This document shows, piece by piece, positions 33,637 to 42,031 of a stretch of 43,733 nt of DNA. Each line of letters opens with the position of its first letter. The stretch's first letter is position 1. The stretch covers positions 1 to 43,733 of the forward strand of contig DBMR01000104.1 in assembly GCA_002298785.1 (NCBI GenBank), in the 5' to 3' direction. Origin of the DNA: Verrucomicrobia subdivision 3 bacterium UBA693 (GTDB taxonomy: Bacteria; Verrucomicrobiota; Verrucomicrobiia; Limisphaerales; UBA8199). The notes beneath the pieces were generated by a model. The model was not told the origin of the DNA. It searched no databases and saw nothing but the letters and a program-made list of their open reading frames with translations. A program made the translations under genes and the position numbers.

Positions 33637-34767
33637 TCAAGCTTGGGGACGATGAGCAAAGCGGCGTTCTTCGAGCCAGGGTTGCAGCCACAGGCTGTCC
33701 GTGTCCCGGCTGTAGAGCACGCGGTTGCACGGGATGATGGTGAAAGTGCGAGAACGCGCCACCCGGGCAAAGGTGACCTTGAACGTGGCGCGGATAAGAT
33801 CCTCGCTGTGCCGGGGACGTTCCACCCGCCCGCTTTCCAGGGACCGGAAGACATCCTCCGAGTTAATAGTGATCCGCTCCGACGGGACCCCGGGCGAATA
33901 GATTTCCAATTCGGTGAGCTGGATGCGTTCGACGCCGGGAACGCCCGCGCAGGCCAGGCAGGAGCGCCCAGCCTGCAGGACCGGCGCCAGCGTGTAATGG
34001 CGGGCCGACGGAAAGAACTCGGGCTTGCCGAAAAAGCAACTGCCAAAGGCGCGCAGGAGAGCGGTACGCTCGCGGGCCCCGCAACAATGCACCCGAATCT
34101 GTCCGCGTTGCGGATTATAGGCCAGGATGTCGTAGCCGACGGGCCGAAAGCAGACGCTGGAAAGCTCTTCGTCACACAGCGATTCCTGCCGGCGAAAAGT
34201 CAGTCCGTGACGCACCACAAACCACCATTCCTGGAGCCGTTCGCAGGTGAATACGCGTGCGCCACCTCCTCGCTTCCAGGCGCGGTAAAATACGTTGAGC
34301 CGCTGCTCCAGCCCCCGCAATTGCTCGCGGGTGGGCTCGGGAAAGTCCGGCAGCGGTTGTTCCGGGGTCGAGAAGTGCGTGAAAGCGCGCCGGCGCGAAA
34401 CCAGGCGACGGGTGTGCATCTCCTGGAGCAGCTCCGGACACAACAGCCAGGCGCGCACCGCAACGTTCTCGGGCGTGGGCTCGCCATCCTGGGTCAAGTC
34501 CAAGCCCCGCACCAAAGCAGCTTCGATGAGCGCATCCATGCATTCGGCGCTCGCCATGCCTTGGATGAGGCAGAGGGAATCCACGAGCCCCCGCGGCATG
34601 CGGGCATCGCCACTCATCAGAATTTCCGCCACCCGGTCGCAGTCCAGCGGCCGCCCTCCGCTCTCGCTCCAAACCAGCCCGCGACTCAGCAAAAAAGCAC
34701 GCGCCGGCCGCAGCCATTCCAATAACAACTCGGGAGCCAACCTCCGCACCAATTTGAACTCATTCAT
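33637..34767 (-). CDS. Unknown 376-aa protein, first gene of a three-gene unit
   Basis: No family recognised. From ATG 34767 the protein starts MNEFKLVRRLAPELLLEW and is Arg- and Leu-rich. The first 160 residues look helical. The second half looks like alternating strands with scattered cysteines (VHCCGARERT, GSCFFGK, RSCLACAGVPG). It ends in FTIIPCNRVLYSRDTDSLWL and a basic tail. There is no signal peptide or membrane segment, and no nuclease, ATPase or protease motif can be seen. An earlier in-frame start (34803) exists, but ATG 34767 has the better N-terminus. The 86-aa gene follows after 23 bp. Confidence 0.65.
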   Translation of the reverse strand: MNEFKLVRRLAPELLLEWLRPARAFLLSRGLVWSESGGRPLDCDRVAEILMSGDARMPRGLVDSLCLIQGMASAECMDALIEAALVRGLDLTQDGEPTPENVAVRAWLLCPELLQEMHTRRLVSRRRAFTHFSTPEQPLPDFPEPTREQLRGLEQRLNVFYRAWKRGGGARVFTCERLQEWWFVVRHGLTFRRQESLCDEELSSVCFRPVGYDILAYNPQRGQIRVHCCGARERTALLRAFGSCFFGKPEFFPSARHYTLAPVLQAGRSCLACAGVPGVERIQLTELEIYSPGVPSERITINSEDVFRSLESGRVERPRHSEDLIRATFKVTFARVARSRTFTIIPCNRVLYSRDTDSLWLQPWLEERRFAHRPQA

Positions 34768-35000
34768 AACGACATCGCCACCATATTCCAACCGGTGGGA
34801 CAAAGAGTGTCCGAGGTATTAAATAGATGGTAACCATTTTCGAGGCGGCAGCTCTTTAAGCAGCGCACTGAAGCGCTCCCGCCCCTGCGGACCGATCGAC
34901 TTGAGCCATAGCTTCTGGGCCGGTCATTTAGCACGTAAAAACCGGCTCGATGCCGATGGGTTTGCAGGCCCTTTCGCAGTTTTGCTGATAGAATCTTGGC

Positions 35001-35040
35001 GAGAATTACTGAGAAAAGGTGAGAATTGGTGAGAATTGTG
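35001..35040. repeat. Array of four 10-bp repeats, one per helical turn
   Basis: GAGAATTACT, GAGAAAAGGT, GAGAATTGGT and GAGAATTGTG follow each other without gaps, each beginning GAGAA. On the minus strand, the coding strand of the downstream unit, this reads as repeated AATTCTCACC. A degenerate fifth unit (GGGAAGTTGA) follows at 35041. The array lies about 230 bp upstream of the 376-aa gene. The exact 10-bp spacing puts every copy on the same face of the helix, as for a cooperative binding site. Confidence 0.7.
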
Positions 35041-35087
35041 GGGAAGTTGACGAGATATTGTGGACCGGAGAGTAAACCCGAAAGCCC

Positions 35088-35113
35088 GCAAATTACGCCG
35101 AACGGCGATTTGC
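35088..35113. repeat. Two-part hairpin near the decamer array
   Basis: GCAAAT (35088-35093) pairs with ATTTGC (35108-35113), enclosing GCCG/CGGC (35097-35100 with 35103-35106). No T run follows on either strand, so it is more likely a palindromic binding site or the remnant of an element end than a terminator. Confidence 0.45.
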
Positions 35114-35457
35114 GAGTTGTTGCCGCGCCGGGTCCGGACTCATCGCGCTTCACTAAGCACTTTGCTGCCATCTCACCCTGTATGGCGTGACCAAGGCTGT
35201 CTCTAACGCGACAAAACGTGTCCCGAATGGCTAAAGCCAACCGGAGGACTGAATGGGTCGGCCCGCCCGGGAGGGGGCAAGGTCCGGAAACTTGCAAAGG
35301 AACGCGCCGGCTCGGCTCAGTTCTGTAGAGTGATCGTCAGTACCACGGTAAAAGGCCGGGTGGAAAGATACCGTGACACAAAACGTGTTTTCCGTCGACC
35401 AACACCACGGGTGACCCCATTTCGGCCCAGCCAGCAAAAAATGTCTTTCTCAAACTT

Positions 35458-37197
35458 TCATGGCACCCGCAAACGGTAAAACCGTGAGGGAAGGTTGGTG
35501 GAAGCAGGATCAGCGAAGTAGCACGTCCCAGCACCGATTGTGTTCGTGCCGAGAATTTGCCAGTTCAATTGATCGCTCGAAGCCTCCACCAATACCACCT
35601 CACCTTGGCGCCCGGCGAAATTAAACCCGAACTGATTTTGCCGAAAACCTAAAGCACCATCGTCTACCAAAATGCGCCGCCGATCATTCGAAGGCTCACC
35701 AATGGTTAGGCGCGATTCGACGAACCAGGAACCTCCAGTAGCGTACCCGCCACGGGCAATGTAACCTCGTGCGCGAACAGTGGTCGGAGATTGAAGGGAG
35801 AGTCCCGTAAGTTTCCAACCACCTGCGTCACGCGAGCCTTCGCCCAAGGGTATCCAATCACTGCCGTTTGCCGATGCCTCAAAACTCGTTCGCCAAACTT
35901 CCGGACTGGAGCCAGCTCTTTGCCAACTAATCGTCGAACCGTCCCAACTGAGCGCCTGGAGTGCGGGCTCAAGACTGTTCAGGCGCCCCACGAAGTCGCG
36001 CACCCCCCCGCCTAAATGATGGAACACGCCGCCCGCCAATACTTTCCCATCCTCCTGCAGCGCAACACATACTACCATGTTGTCCGCTCCCGGATTGAAC
36101 CCGCTGTCCAATGACCCGTCCCGATTCAATCGGCCGATGTGGCTGCGGGGCTGTCCACCCAAGCTTGTGAAGTCCCCCGCCACCAGCAGCTTGCCATCGG
36201 CTTGCATGACCACCGAATACACTTCGCCATCCGCGCCTGGATCAAACCCGCTGTCGAGGGTACCATCGCTATTCAACCGGCCAATCCCGTTTCGGGGTTG
36301 CCCGCCTAGCTCAGTGAAGTTTCCGAAAACTACAAGCTTTCCGTCAGGCTGTAGCGCTACCGAATAAGTGCCAGCGCTGGTCGCCGCGTCGCTAAACCCA
36401 GAGTCCAAAGTGCCGTCCGGCATGAGACGAGCAAGGCGACGCGGACTCAACGATGTACCAACTCCAGCTATATTCCCTGCTATTATGATCTTCCCGTCTG
36501 GCTGCAGAGCCAGCGACATAACGGTGGAGGTGGGCTTTAATTTGAATCTGCTGTCAAGTGTCCCATCCGCATTCAGACGACCCAAGCCATAACACGTTTG
36601 CCCCGCTAACTTTCCAAACCAGCCTCCCACCACGATCTTCCCATCCTGCTGCAGCCCCATCGACCAGACGGCTGCATCGGGGTCCGGTTTGAACCCGACA
36701 TCCACTGTCCCGTCCGCATTCAATCGCGCGAGATTGGTCCTTGGCTGCCCCCCCGCCTCGGTGAATATGCCGCCGATCAAAGTTCTCCCGTCCGGTTGAA
36801 TCGCCAAAACATGAATGTTATTGCGGACTCCGGAGACAAACCCGCTGTCCAAAACGCCATTCGTATCCACTCGACAAATATTAGTAGGGGTCTGGTTAGG
36901 CGCAAATATAACAGTCCCAGCCGCCAAAATTTTACGGTCAGGTTGGACCACGAGATTTGCCAAGCCCTGGCCCAAGGGAGGCGCAAAATCGTCACTCGCT
37001 GGAGTCTGAGCATGAAGCGTTGGCGAACTCCCTCCCAAGACCACCGCTAATCCTACCAACAGTACAGTCTTGGAATTCAAGTTTTTCAGTCCCCAGGACC
37101 CATAGACACCGGGGTTTTTTGCCTTGGTTAAACGTCCGAAAGAACTGAGAGCCTTCGATCCGTTCCGATTCTTGAGGAGGTGTTGTATAGCAATCAT
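35458..37197 (-). CDS. Exported delta-60 repeat (beta-propeller-like) protein
   Basis: A 579-residue protein built mainly of delta-60 repeats, the roughly 55-60-residue units seen in secreted proteins of Verrucomicrobia, Bacteroidetes and Myxococcota. At least six units are visible between about 75 and 420, each with VALQPDGKLVVFGNF-like and RLNSDGTLDSGF-like halves. A hydrophobic export segment (TVLLVGLAVVLGG, then ending HAQ) lies at about residues 42-64, so either the protein has a long N-terminal extension or translation starts later than ATG 37197; no clearly better start is seen. The C-terminal 160 residues look like a beta-sandwich ending in PSRFYRLRVP, a common end of Verrucomicrobia surface proteins. 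Probably a surface or secreted protein. Confidence 0.82.
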   Translation of the reverse strand: MIAIQHLLKNRNGSKALSSFGRLTKAKNPGVYGSWGLKNLNSKTVLLVGLAVVLGGSSPTLHAQTPASDDFAPPLGQGLANLVVQPDRKILAAGTVIFAPNQTPTNICRVDTNGVLDSGFVSGVRNNIHVLAIQPDGRTLIGGIFTEAGGQPRTNLARLNADGTVDVGFKPDPDAAVWSMGLQQDGKIVVGGWFGKLAGQTCYGLGRLNADGTLDSRFKLKPTSTVMSLALQPDGKIIIAGNIAGVGTSLSPRRLARLMPDGTLDSGFSDAATSAGTYSVALQPDGKLVVFGNFTELGGQPRNGIGRLNSDGTLDSGFDPGADGEVYSVVMQADGKLLVAGDFTSLGGQPRSHIGRLNRDGSLDSGFNPGADNMVVCVALQEDGKVLAGGVFHHLGGGVRDFVGRLNSLEPALQALSWDGSTISWQRAGSSPEVWRTSFEASANGSDWIPLGEGSRDAGGWKLTGLSLQSPTTVRARGYIARGGYATGGSWFVESRLTIGEPSNDRRRILVDDGALGFRQNQFGFNFAGRQGEVVLVEASSDQLNWQILGTNTIGAGTCYFADPASTNLPSRFYRLRVP

Positions 37198-37470
37198 AAG
37201 TTCATGACCTGGAATAGGAATGATCCCGATAGAAAATCTAAAGCATAGTCTATGCCACGGGCATATTCCTCGCTATTATCCATGTTCAAGCGGCCTTTGC
37301 AGGTCCAAGTGCGTGATTTTAACGCATTTTCGCGTGAGGCCCACGCACAGGATCAGATGCCACCGAAACTGGAGGACGGAAAGTGACAAATCAACGAAAG
37401 GCAAATAGGCCGGCAGTCGCTTTGCGTTTGCGGAAAGAGTGGTTTTTTGGTAGGCTCACTTTTTCTCATT

Positions 37471-39126
37471 ATGAGCCTGAGAATGAACTTGATGGTACTG
37501 GCGTTGGTGCTGGGATTAATCGGCGCGGGTTGCGAAAAGTCCGGCGGGGACAAATCGACGGGCGCTGACCGGACCGCCACGCCGTCCGCCAAACCGGTCC
37601 CGGCCGCAGAAACGATCGGCAGGATCCATTGGCTGGGCAAAGATCGCCTGGCGGCGGCCACGAACGTCGACTTGTTCATGGGCATTTGGAGCCTGTCCGA
37701 GAGCACCAACCTCGAAGCCCAAACCCTGGCCCGGCTGGCCACAGCTCCGTGGCGCTTGCTGCCCGGTGCCCCGGCCCTGTCGAACGCGCCTTCAGCCCTG
37801 ATGTTGCCCTTGCTGGAAGATCTCCTGCGCAAAGAAGTGCTTTTGGAAATTCGCCAGACCGGCGATGCCCCTGGCGCCCTGGTGCTCGCCACCCGAACAG
37901 AGAGCAACCTGTGGTCCACAAATCTGGCAGCGGCGCTGGAACATCTGACCGGCATCAAACCCGCCGCCGATGGCACTAACGGCTGGATTTTACAAAAACA
38001 TGACGCCCCGGACTTCATCGAACTGCGCCGCGCCGGGGATTGGGTGGTCGTCGGGCTCAGCCAGTCCAGCAACCGGTTCGCGGTGGAAATCGGCGAGGGA
38101 TTGCTCGAAACTCCGTCGCCCGCTGCGGAATCGAACTATTTCGCCACTATCGACCTCGATTTGCCGCGGATTTCCCGCGCCTTTCGCCTCGGTTGGAATC
38201 TGCCGACCGATTGGCCTCGAATCACCCTCACCATGACCGGGGACGGCAACAGCGTCCGCACCCGGGGTGATTTGGTTTTCCCGCGACCGCTGCCGTTCCA
38301 GGTCGAGCCGTGGAATATCCCGACGAACCTAATTCACGATCCGCTGGTAAGTTTCACAGCGGTCCAGGGCCTGGCTTCGTGGCTGAACGCTTGGCCGGGC
38401 TACCAGGAATTGCAGCTTGGCCCGGCGCCCAATCAGCTCTTTGTGTGGGCCCAAAGCAGCATGCCGTTCCTGAGCTATGCCGCCGCCGCCGTCCCTGACG
38501 GCACTAATTTCATCGCCAAACTCAGTCAGACCCTGATTGATAAGGCCAACCCGTGGCTGACCAACAATGGCATCGGCTTTTTCGAGAAGGGCACCAACGG
38601 CGCGGAGGTGCTCTGGTCCGACTTGTTGCTGATGTCGCCGTTTCTCCAAGCCGTCCCGGGGCCCCAAACCAACTACATTTTCGGCGGCCTGGTCGGCCCC
38701 TTGAACACGAACAAACCCATGCCCGCCGAGTTGTTGCGCCAATTCGAAAATCGGAAGGATTTGATCGGCTACAACTGGGAAATTACGGGACCTCGCCTCC
38801 AGCAATGGCTCTATTTCGGGCAGTTGACTCGGTTCGCCCTGAGCAAGGGCCAGATTCCGCCAGCCTCGGTCGGATTCGCCTGGTTGCGAGCCCTGGAAGG
38901 CCGCGCCGACAACTCGGGCACCGCTCTATCCGTTTCCGGCCCGAACCGCCTTACGGTCACAAGAAACTCAACGCTGGGCTTGAACTCCGCCGAACTCATC
39001 TGGCTCGTGGACTGGCTGGAATCCCCCACTTTCCCTAAAGGTCTGAACACGTTCACGGGCAAACCCGAGACTCTTAATCCGGGCAAGCACCGGGCGCCGA
39101 AACCCGGCGCCCCGGGCACCAAGTAA
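37471..39126 (+). CDS. Large lipoprotein of unknown function
   Basis: A 551-residue lipoprotein: MSLRMNLMVLALVLGLIGAGC with lipobox IGAGC, followed by a Gly/Asp/Lys/Thr-rich linker. The rest (about 50-540) has no motif I recognise. It mixes helical and strand-like segments, and includes IHWLGKDRLAAATNVDLFMG near the linker and many WxxN-type motifs. ATG 37471 is chosen over a TTG eight codons upstream and over an internal ATG (37483). Verrucomicrobia often encode such large anchored proteins. The 273-bp stretch upstream (37198-37470) separates it from the divergent delta-60 gene and holds both promoters; I see nothing else in it. It ends with a Pro/Gly/Lys tail. Confidence 0.75.
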   Translation: MSLRMNLMVLALVLGLIGAGCEKSGGDKSTGADRTATPSAKPVPAAETIGRIHWLGKDRLAAATNVDLFMGIWSLSESTNLEAQTLARLATAPWRLLPGAPALSNAPSALMLPLLEDLLRKEVLLEIRQTGDAPGALVLATRTESNLWSTNLAAALEHLTGIKPAADGTNGWILQKHDAPDFIELRRAGDWVVVGLSQSSNRFAVEIGEGLLETPSPAAESNYFATIDLDLPRISRAFRLGWNLPTDWPRITLTMTGDGNSVRTRGDLVFPRPLPFQVEPWNIPTNLIHDPLVSFTAVQGLASWLNAWPGYQELQLGPAPNQLFVWAQSSMPFLSYAAAAVPDGTNFIAKLSQTLIDKANPWLTNNGIGFFEKGTNGAEVLWSDLLLMSPFLQAVPGPQTNYIFGGLVGPLNTNKPMPAELLRQFENRKDLIGYNWEITGPRLQQWLYFGQLTRFALSKGQIPPASVGFAWLRALEGRADNSGTALSVSGPNRLTVTRNSTLGLNSAELIWLVDWLESPTFPKGLNTFTGKPETLNPGKHRAPKPGAPGTK

Positions 39127-39197
39127 ACGGTTGGCGATGCGAGGACCACGTGGCCATCCAGCTTCTATTTCCGCCTGCAATTCTCAATATGGCGTTC

Positions 39198-39250
39198 GGT
39201 GTCCACGCTTCAGCGTGTCAGGGCCGAAAACCGGCGGAAGCCGGGACACC
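39198..39250. repeat. Three-way-junction-like palindromic element
   Basis: GGTGTC (39198-39203) pairs with GACACC (39245-39250) and encloses two hairpins: CACGCTTCAGCGTG (39204-39217), and CCGGC/GCCGG around a GGAA loop (39231-39244). The short GGCCGAAAA joins them. This compact nested structure lies in the 213-bp gap before the alcohol dehydrogenase. I believe similar elements are dispersed in Verrucomicrobia genomes, but that is from memory and not tested here. Confidence 0.6.
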
Positions 39251-39339
39251 AAACCCAGAAGGCACCAAACGGGTCGGGGGCACCAAAATGAGACTTACTG
39301 CACATGCGATTGCCATTCGCCCGTCCGCCATCCTCTTCA

Positions 39340-40440
39340 ATGCCACAATCTAACCTATTGATCCCGAAGACCATGCGCGCCGTGGTCTATCGCGGCGCAC
39401 ACGACTTGCGTGTCGAGACGCTGCCGGTTCCCACTATTCGCGCCGGTGAATTACTAGTGAGGGTGGCCGTCTGCGGCGTCTGTCCTACGGATATCAAGAA
39501 GATCCATTACGGCACCGTTCCGCCGCCGCGGGTATTTGGACACGAAACCGCCGGAACGGTCGTGAAGCTGGGTCGCGGAGTTCGAGGATTTCAAGTCGGG
39601 GAACGGGTGGCCCTGCATCACCATGTGCCGTGCCTGGATTGCCATTTCTGCCGGCACCAGGCTTTTGCCCAATGCGAGCAGTATAAGCGCACCGGAATCA
39701 CCGCCGGCTTCGAACCCGCCGGAGGCGGCTACGCCGAATTTGTGCGGGTCATGCCCTTCGTCCTGCCCGGGGTTGTGAAAATACCCCCCCGCAATTCCTT
39801 CGAGGAAGGCGCGATGCTGGAACCAGTCAATACTGTCCTGAAAGGCGTCGAGCGCCTGCGGTTGTTGGCGGGAGACGTCGCCCTGGTAGCCGGACAGGGT
39901 CCCATCGGACTGATGTTCACCCGCCTGCTCGCCTTGCGCGGGATCAAAGTGTTGGCCACCGACCTTTTCGAGTCCCGCCTCAAACTGGCGCGAACATTTG
40001 GCGCGCGCTGGGTGGAACAACCGAACCGGGAGGGTATTAGCCTGGCCAGCATCGTGAGCCGTATCACCCGCGGACGGGGGCTCGATGCCGCGGTGATCGC
40101 CGTTGCTTCTGCCGCCGTGATGCAGGAGGCGCAGCAGTCCGTACGGGGCGGGGGCCAGGTTTTGCTCTTCTCACATACCAAACGCGGCGACCATTGCCCC
40201 ACTGACCTGGCGACCATCTGCGTGGATGAGAAAGATTTGATTGGAAGCTACTCTGCCGACTACCTCCTGCAGTCGAAGGTCGCGCACCTGGTCTTTTCCC
40301 GGAAGCTCGATACCAGGCGCCTGATCACCCACCGGTTCCCTCTGGACCAGACGGCGGCTGCGGTGGACCTCGCCAGCGCCCCTACCCCGGAATCGCTCAA
40401 GGTCCTGGTTAGTCAAGAGCCTTTCAGGATAATCCAATAA
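39340..40440 (+). CDS. Zinc-dependent medium-chain alcohol dehydrogenase
   Basis: A 366-residue MDR-superfamily NAD(P)-dependent oxidoreductase of the sorbitol/threonine dehydrogenase type. Catalytic zinc ligands are Cys45 in AVCGVCPTD, His68-Glu69 in FGHETAG and Glu161 in LEPVNTV. The structural zinc lobe is Cys98, 101, 104 and 112. The Rossmann motif is GQGPIG (185-190). Start ATG 39340 (MPQSNLL) or 39373 (MRAVVYRG) are both possible; the frame also extends upstream. It might act on a polyol or a secondary alcohol; the substrate is not determined by sequence. Its stop codon is part of an AT-rich palindrome. Confidence 0.9.
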   Translation: MPQSNLLIPKTMRAVVYRGAHDLRVETLPVPTIRAGELLVRVAVCGVCPTDIKKIHYGTVPPPRVFGHETAGTVVKLGRGVRGFQVGERVALHHHVPCLDCHFCRHQAFAQCEQYKRTGITAGFEPAGGGYAEFVRVMPFVLPGVVKIPPRNSFEEGAMLEPVNTVLKGVERLRLLAGDVALVAGQGPIGLMFTRLLALRGIKVLATDLFESRLKLARTFGARWVEQPNREGISLASIVSRITRGRGLDAAVIAVASAAVMQEAQQSVRGGGQVLLFSHTKRGDHCPTDLATICVDEKDLIGSYSADYLLQSKVAHLVFSRKLDTRRLITHRFPLDQTAAAVDLASAPTPESLKVLVSQEPFRIIQ

Positions 40441-40462
40441 AGTGTTTATTATAAACACTTTA
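40438..40462. promoter_or_regulatory. Perfect AT-rich palindrome over the adh stop codon
   Basis: TAAAGTGTTTAT (40438-40449) is the exact reverse complement of ATAAACACTTTA (40451-40462), with a single central base. The left arm includes the alcohol dehydrogenase stop codon TAA. It could act as an operator for the following exported-protein gene or, folded, as a terminator; no T tract follows. Confidence 0.6.
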
Positions 40463-40583
40463 TAACTAGCAATCATTACTGGCAAAAATGCGAAGCTGGA
40501 GGGGACACATCAGGGTGGTCGAAGTCGAGGTTTAACGCCAAGCCATCAAGGCTTTAAGCGTTCAAAAATTCCTAAAAAAACTA

Positions 40584-40612
40584 TTGACTGCCTCCCGTTC
40601 CTTTGCAATAGT
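40584..40612 (+). promoter_or_regulatory. Candidate promoter of the exported repeat protein
   Basis: TTGACT (40584-40589), 17 bp, then AATAGT (40607-40612) matches a sigma-70 promoter moderately (5/6 and 4/6). It lies 35 bp before ATG 40647 and follows an A-rich run. Confidence 0.45.
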
Positions 40613-40646
40613 TGCCACACACACGGTTAACACAACTACAAAACAC

Positions 40647-41282
40647 ATGAGAACAAAAGTACTACTCGGTCTGGCTGCTTTGGCGGCCTGCGCCTTCTCT
40701 GCGTCGGCGCAATCCAACGTTTATTCGTTGAACGTGGTCGGCTACTACAACCTAACGGTTCCCGCGAACCAACTGGTTATGATCGCCAATCAGCTCAACA
40801 CCACCAACAACAAGATCAGCTCCCTGCTGCCTGGCGGTCCTCCGGGAGCATTGTTGTACAAGTATAACGGCGGTTATACCTCCTATGCATTTGATGATGC
40901 AGACATGGTCTGGACCCCGGATGGTAACGCCACCCTGAACCCTGGCGAAGGCTGCTTCTTCAAGAGCCCCGTAGCCACCACGGTTACCTTCGTGGGTGAA
41001 GTGCTCCAAGGCAGCCTGACGAACACCCTGCCGATCGGCGCCCTGGCCATGCGCAGCTCGATCGTTCCTCAGTCTGGAACGCCGACTGCCCTTGGTATCC
41101 CCGGTGAAGGTGGCGACTTGCTGTATAAATACGCCGCTGGCTATACTTCTTACGCGTTTGACGACGCGGATCTGGTTTGGACACCCTCTGTGCCTACCTT
41201 GAATGTTGGCGAAGCCTTCTTCTACAAGAAGTCCCCGACTGCCACTTCGAGCCAATGGGTCCGCAACTTTACAGTTCAATAA
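40647..41282 (+). CDS. Exported protein with internal duplication, function unknown
   Basis: A 211-residue protein with a Sec signal peptide (MRTKVLLGLAALAACAFSAS, cleaved after ASAQ). The mature part consists of two similar halves. The first has LLYKYNGGYTSYAFDDADMV with WTP; the second, 267 bp later, has LLYKYAAGYTSYAFDDADLV with WTP. Each ends in NPGEGCFFKSP or NVGEAFFYKKSP. I do not know a named family for it, but it looks like a small secreted beta protein of the kind Verrucomicrobia encode in many copies. It is followed by a PEP-CTERM gene after 46 bp. ATG 40647 gives the signal peptide. Confidence 0.75.
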   Translation: MRTKVLLGLAALAACAFSASAQSNVYSLNVVGYYNLTVPANQLVMIANQLNTTNNKISSLLPGGPPGALLYKYNGGYTSYAFDDADMVWTPDGNATLNPGEGCFFKSPVATTVTFVGEVLQGSLTNTLPIGALAMRSSIVPQSGTPTALGIPGEGGDLLYKYAAGYTSYAFDDADLVWTPSVPTLNVGEAFFYKKSPTATSSQWVRNFTVQ

Positions 41283-41328
41283 TAGCACACACGGATTACT
41301 GTAAAACCAACATAAAACCACAACAAAT

Positions 41329-41976
41329 ATGAAGAAACTAGTACTCGCATCATTAGCGCTTACTTGCGCCGTAAGTGTCTTCGCCCAAGGGAGCGTAGTC
41401 TTGAATACACGTCTCACTGGGACGGTCATTACGCATGTCTACGCGCCGCAAGCTGGTAACACCACGTTCAGCCAAATCGGAAATGGCAGCACTGACTATC
41501 CAAGCGGCGCGGTCAATTGGACTGGATGGACCCCGATCTCAGGATCTGGCTATCTCGCTGCGCTTATGTCTGCTCCCGGCCAGAATGCCGCCGAAGCCTC
41601 CTTGGCTCTGAATGCTCAGACCCAATCGTTCCGCACAGGAACGGCTGCTGGTCAGATCCCTCAGACCACCTATGTCCTCGGGAATGTTGCGAAGGATTAC
41701 GCCTTGGGCGCTACCCTCCAATTGTTCGCTTGGGACAACACCTCGGGCAATTACGCTACTGCTGCGTCTGCGTGGACTGCCTGGAAAGCCGGCACGATCG
41801 CTGGTGGCGTTTCTGGAGTGTTCAACCTAAACACGGTTATCGGTGGTGACTTGACCGCCCCGCCCGTGGTCGATGGCGTCAAGAGCTTCAACCTCTACAT
41901 GATTCCCGAGCCGTCCACTATGGCGCTCGCGGGTCTCGGGGCTGCCGCTCTGCTGATCTTCCGCCGCCGGAAATAA
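41329..41976 (+). CDS. PEP-CTERM sorting domain protein
   Basis: A 215-residue exported protein. The Sec signal peptide ends near FAQ (about 20). The C-terminus is a full PEP-CTERM tail: IPEPSTMALAGLGAAALL, then the IFRRRK basic cap. Such proteins are processed by an exosortase and often placed on the surface or in the exopolysaccharide matrix. The body (about 21-185) is Gly/Ala/Thr-rich with NTSGNYATAASAWTAWKAGT near 140-160 and no known domain. A terminator follows, then a truncated relative (42032-42283). No exosortase gene lies in the window. Confidence 0.88.
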   Translation: MKKLVLASLALTCAVSVFAQGSVVLNTRLTGTVITHVYAPQAGNTTFSQIGNGSTDYPSGAVNWTGWTPISGSGYLAALMSAPGQNAAEASLALNAQTQSFRTGTAAGQIPQTTYVLGNVAKDYALGATLQLFAWDNTSGNYATAASAWTAWKAGTIAGGVSGVFNLNTVIGGDLTAPPVVDGVKSFNLYMIPEPSTMALAGLGAAALLIFRRRK

Positions 41977-42001
41977 TCTAAGCTACAAGCTTTAGTTCAC
42001 G

Positions 42002-42030
42002 AAAGCCGCTCGCAAGAGCGGCTTTCTTTT
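42002..42030 (+). terminator. Rho-independent terminator of the PEP-CTERM gene
   Basis: AAAGCCGCTC (42002-42011) pairs perfectly with GAGCGGCTTT (42016-42025) around a GCAA tetraloop and is followed by CTTTTTG. It is the best intrinsic terminator in the window. Confidence 0.93.
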
Positions 42031-42031
42031 T

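Larger units (their letters stand above)
34768..35457. other. 690-bp intergenic region with repeats and a decayed coding scrap
   Basis: This region lies upstream of the three-gene unit and downstream of the delta-60 gene, both on the minus strand. It holds the decamer array at 35001-35040 and a hairpin at 35088-35113. A minus-strand open stretch at 34923-34819 reads like a protein C-terminus (QKLWLKSIGPQG, then ERFSALLKELPPRKWLPSI) directly behind a stop codon. That scrap may be the end of a lost gene, perhaps from a mobile element; I could not identify it. No complete gene is supported. Confidence 0.5.

Noticed and set aside
33498..34175. 225-aa minus-strand frame overlapping the 376-aa gene
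   Set aside because: Ser/Arg/Pro-rich with no motif; it is an out-of-frame shadow of the two genes accepted there.
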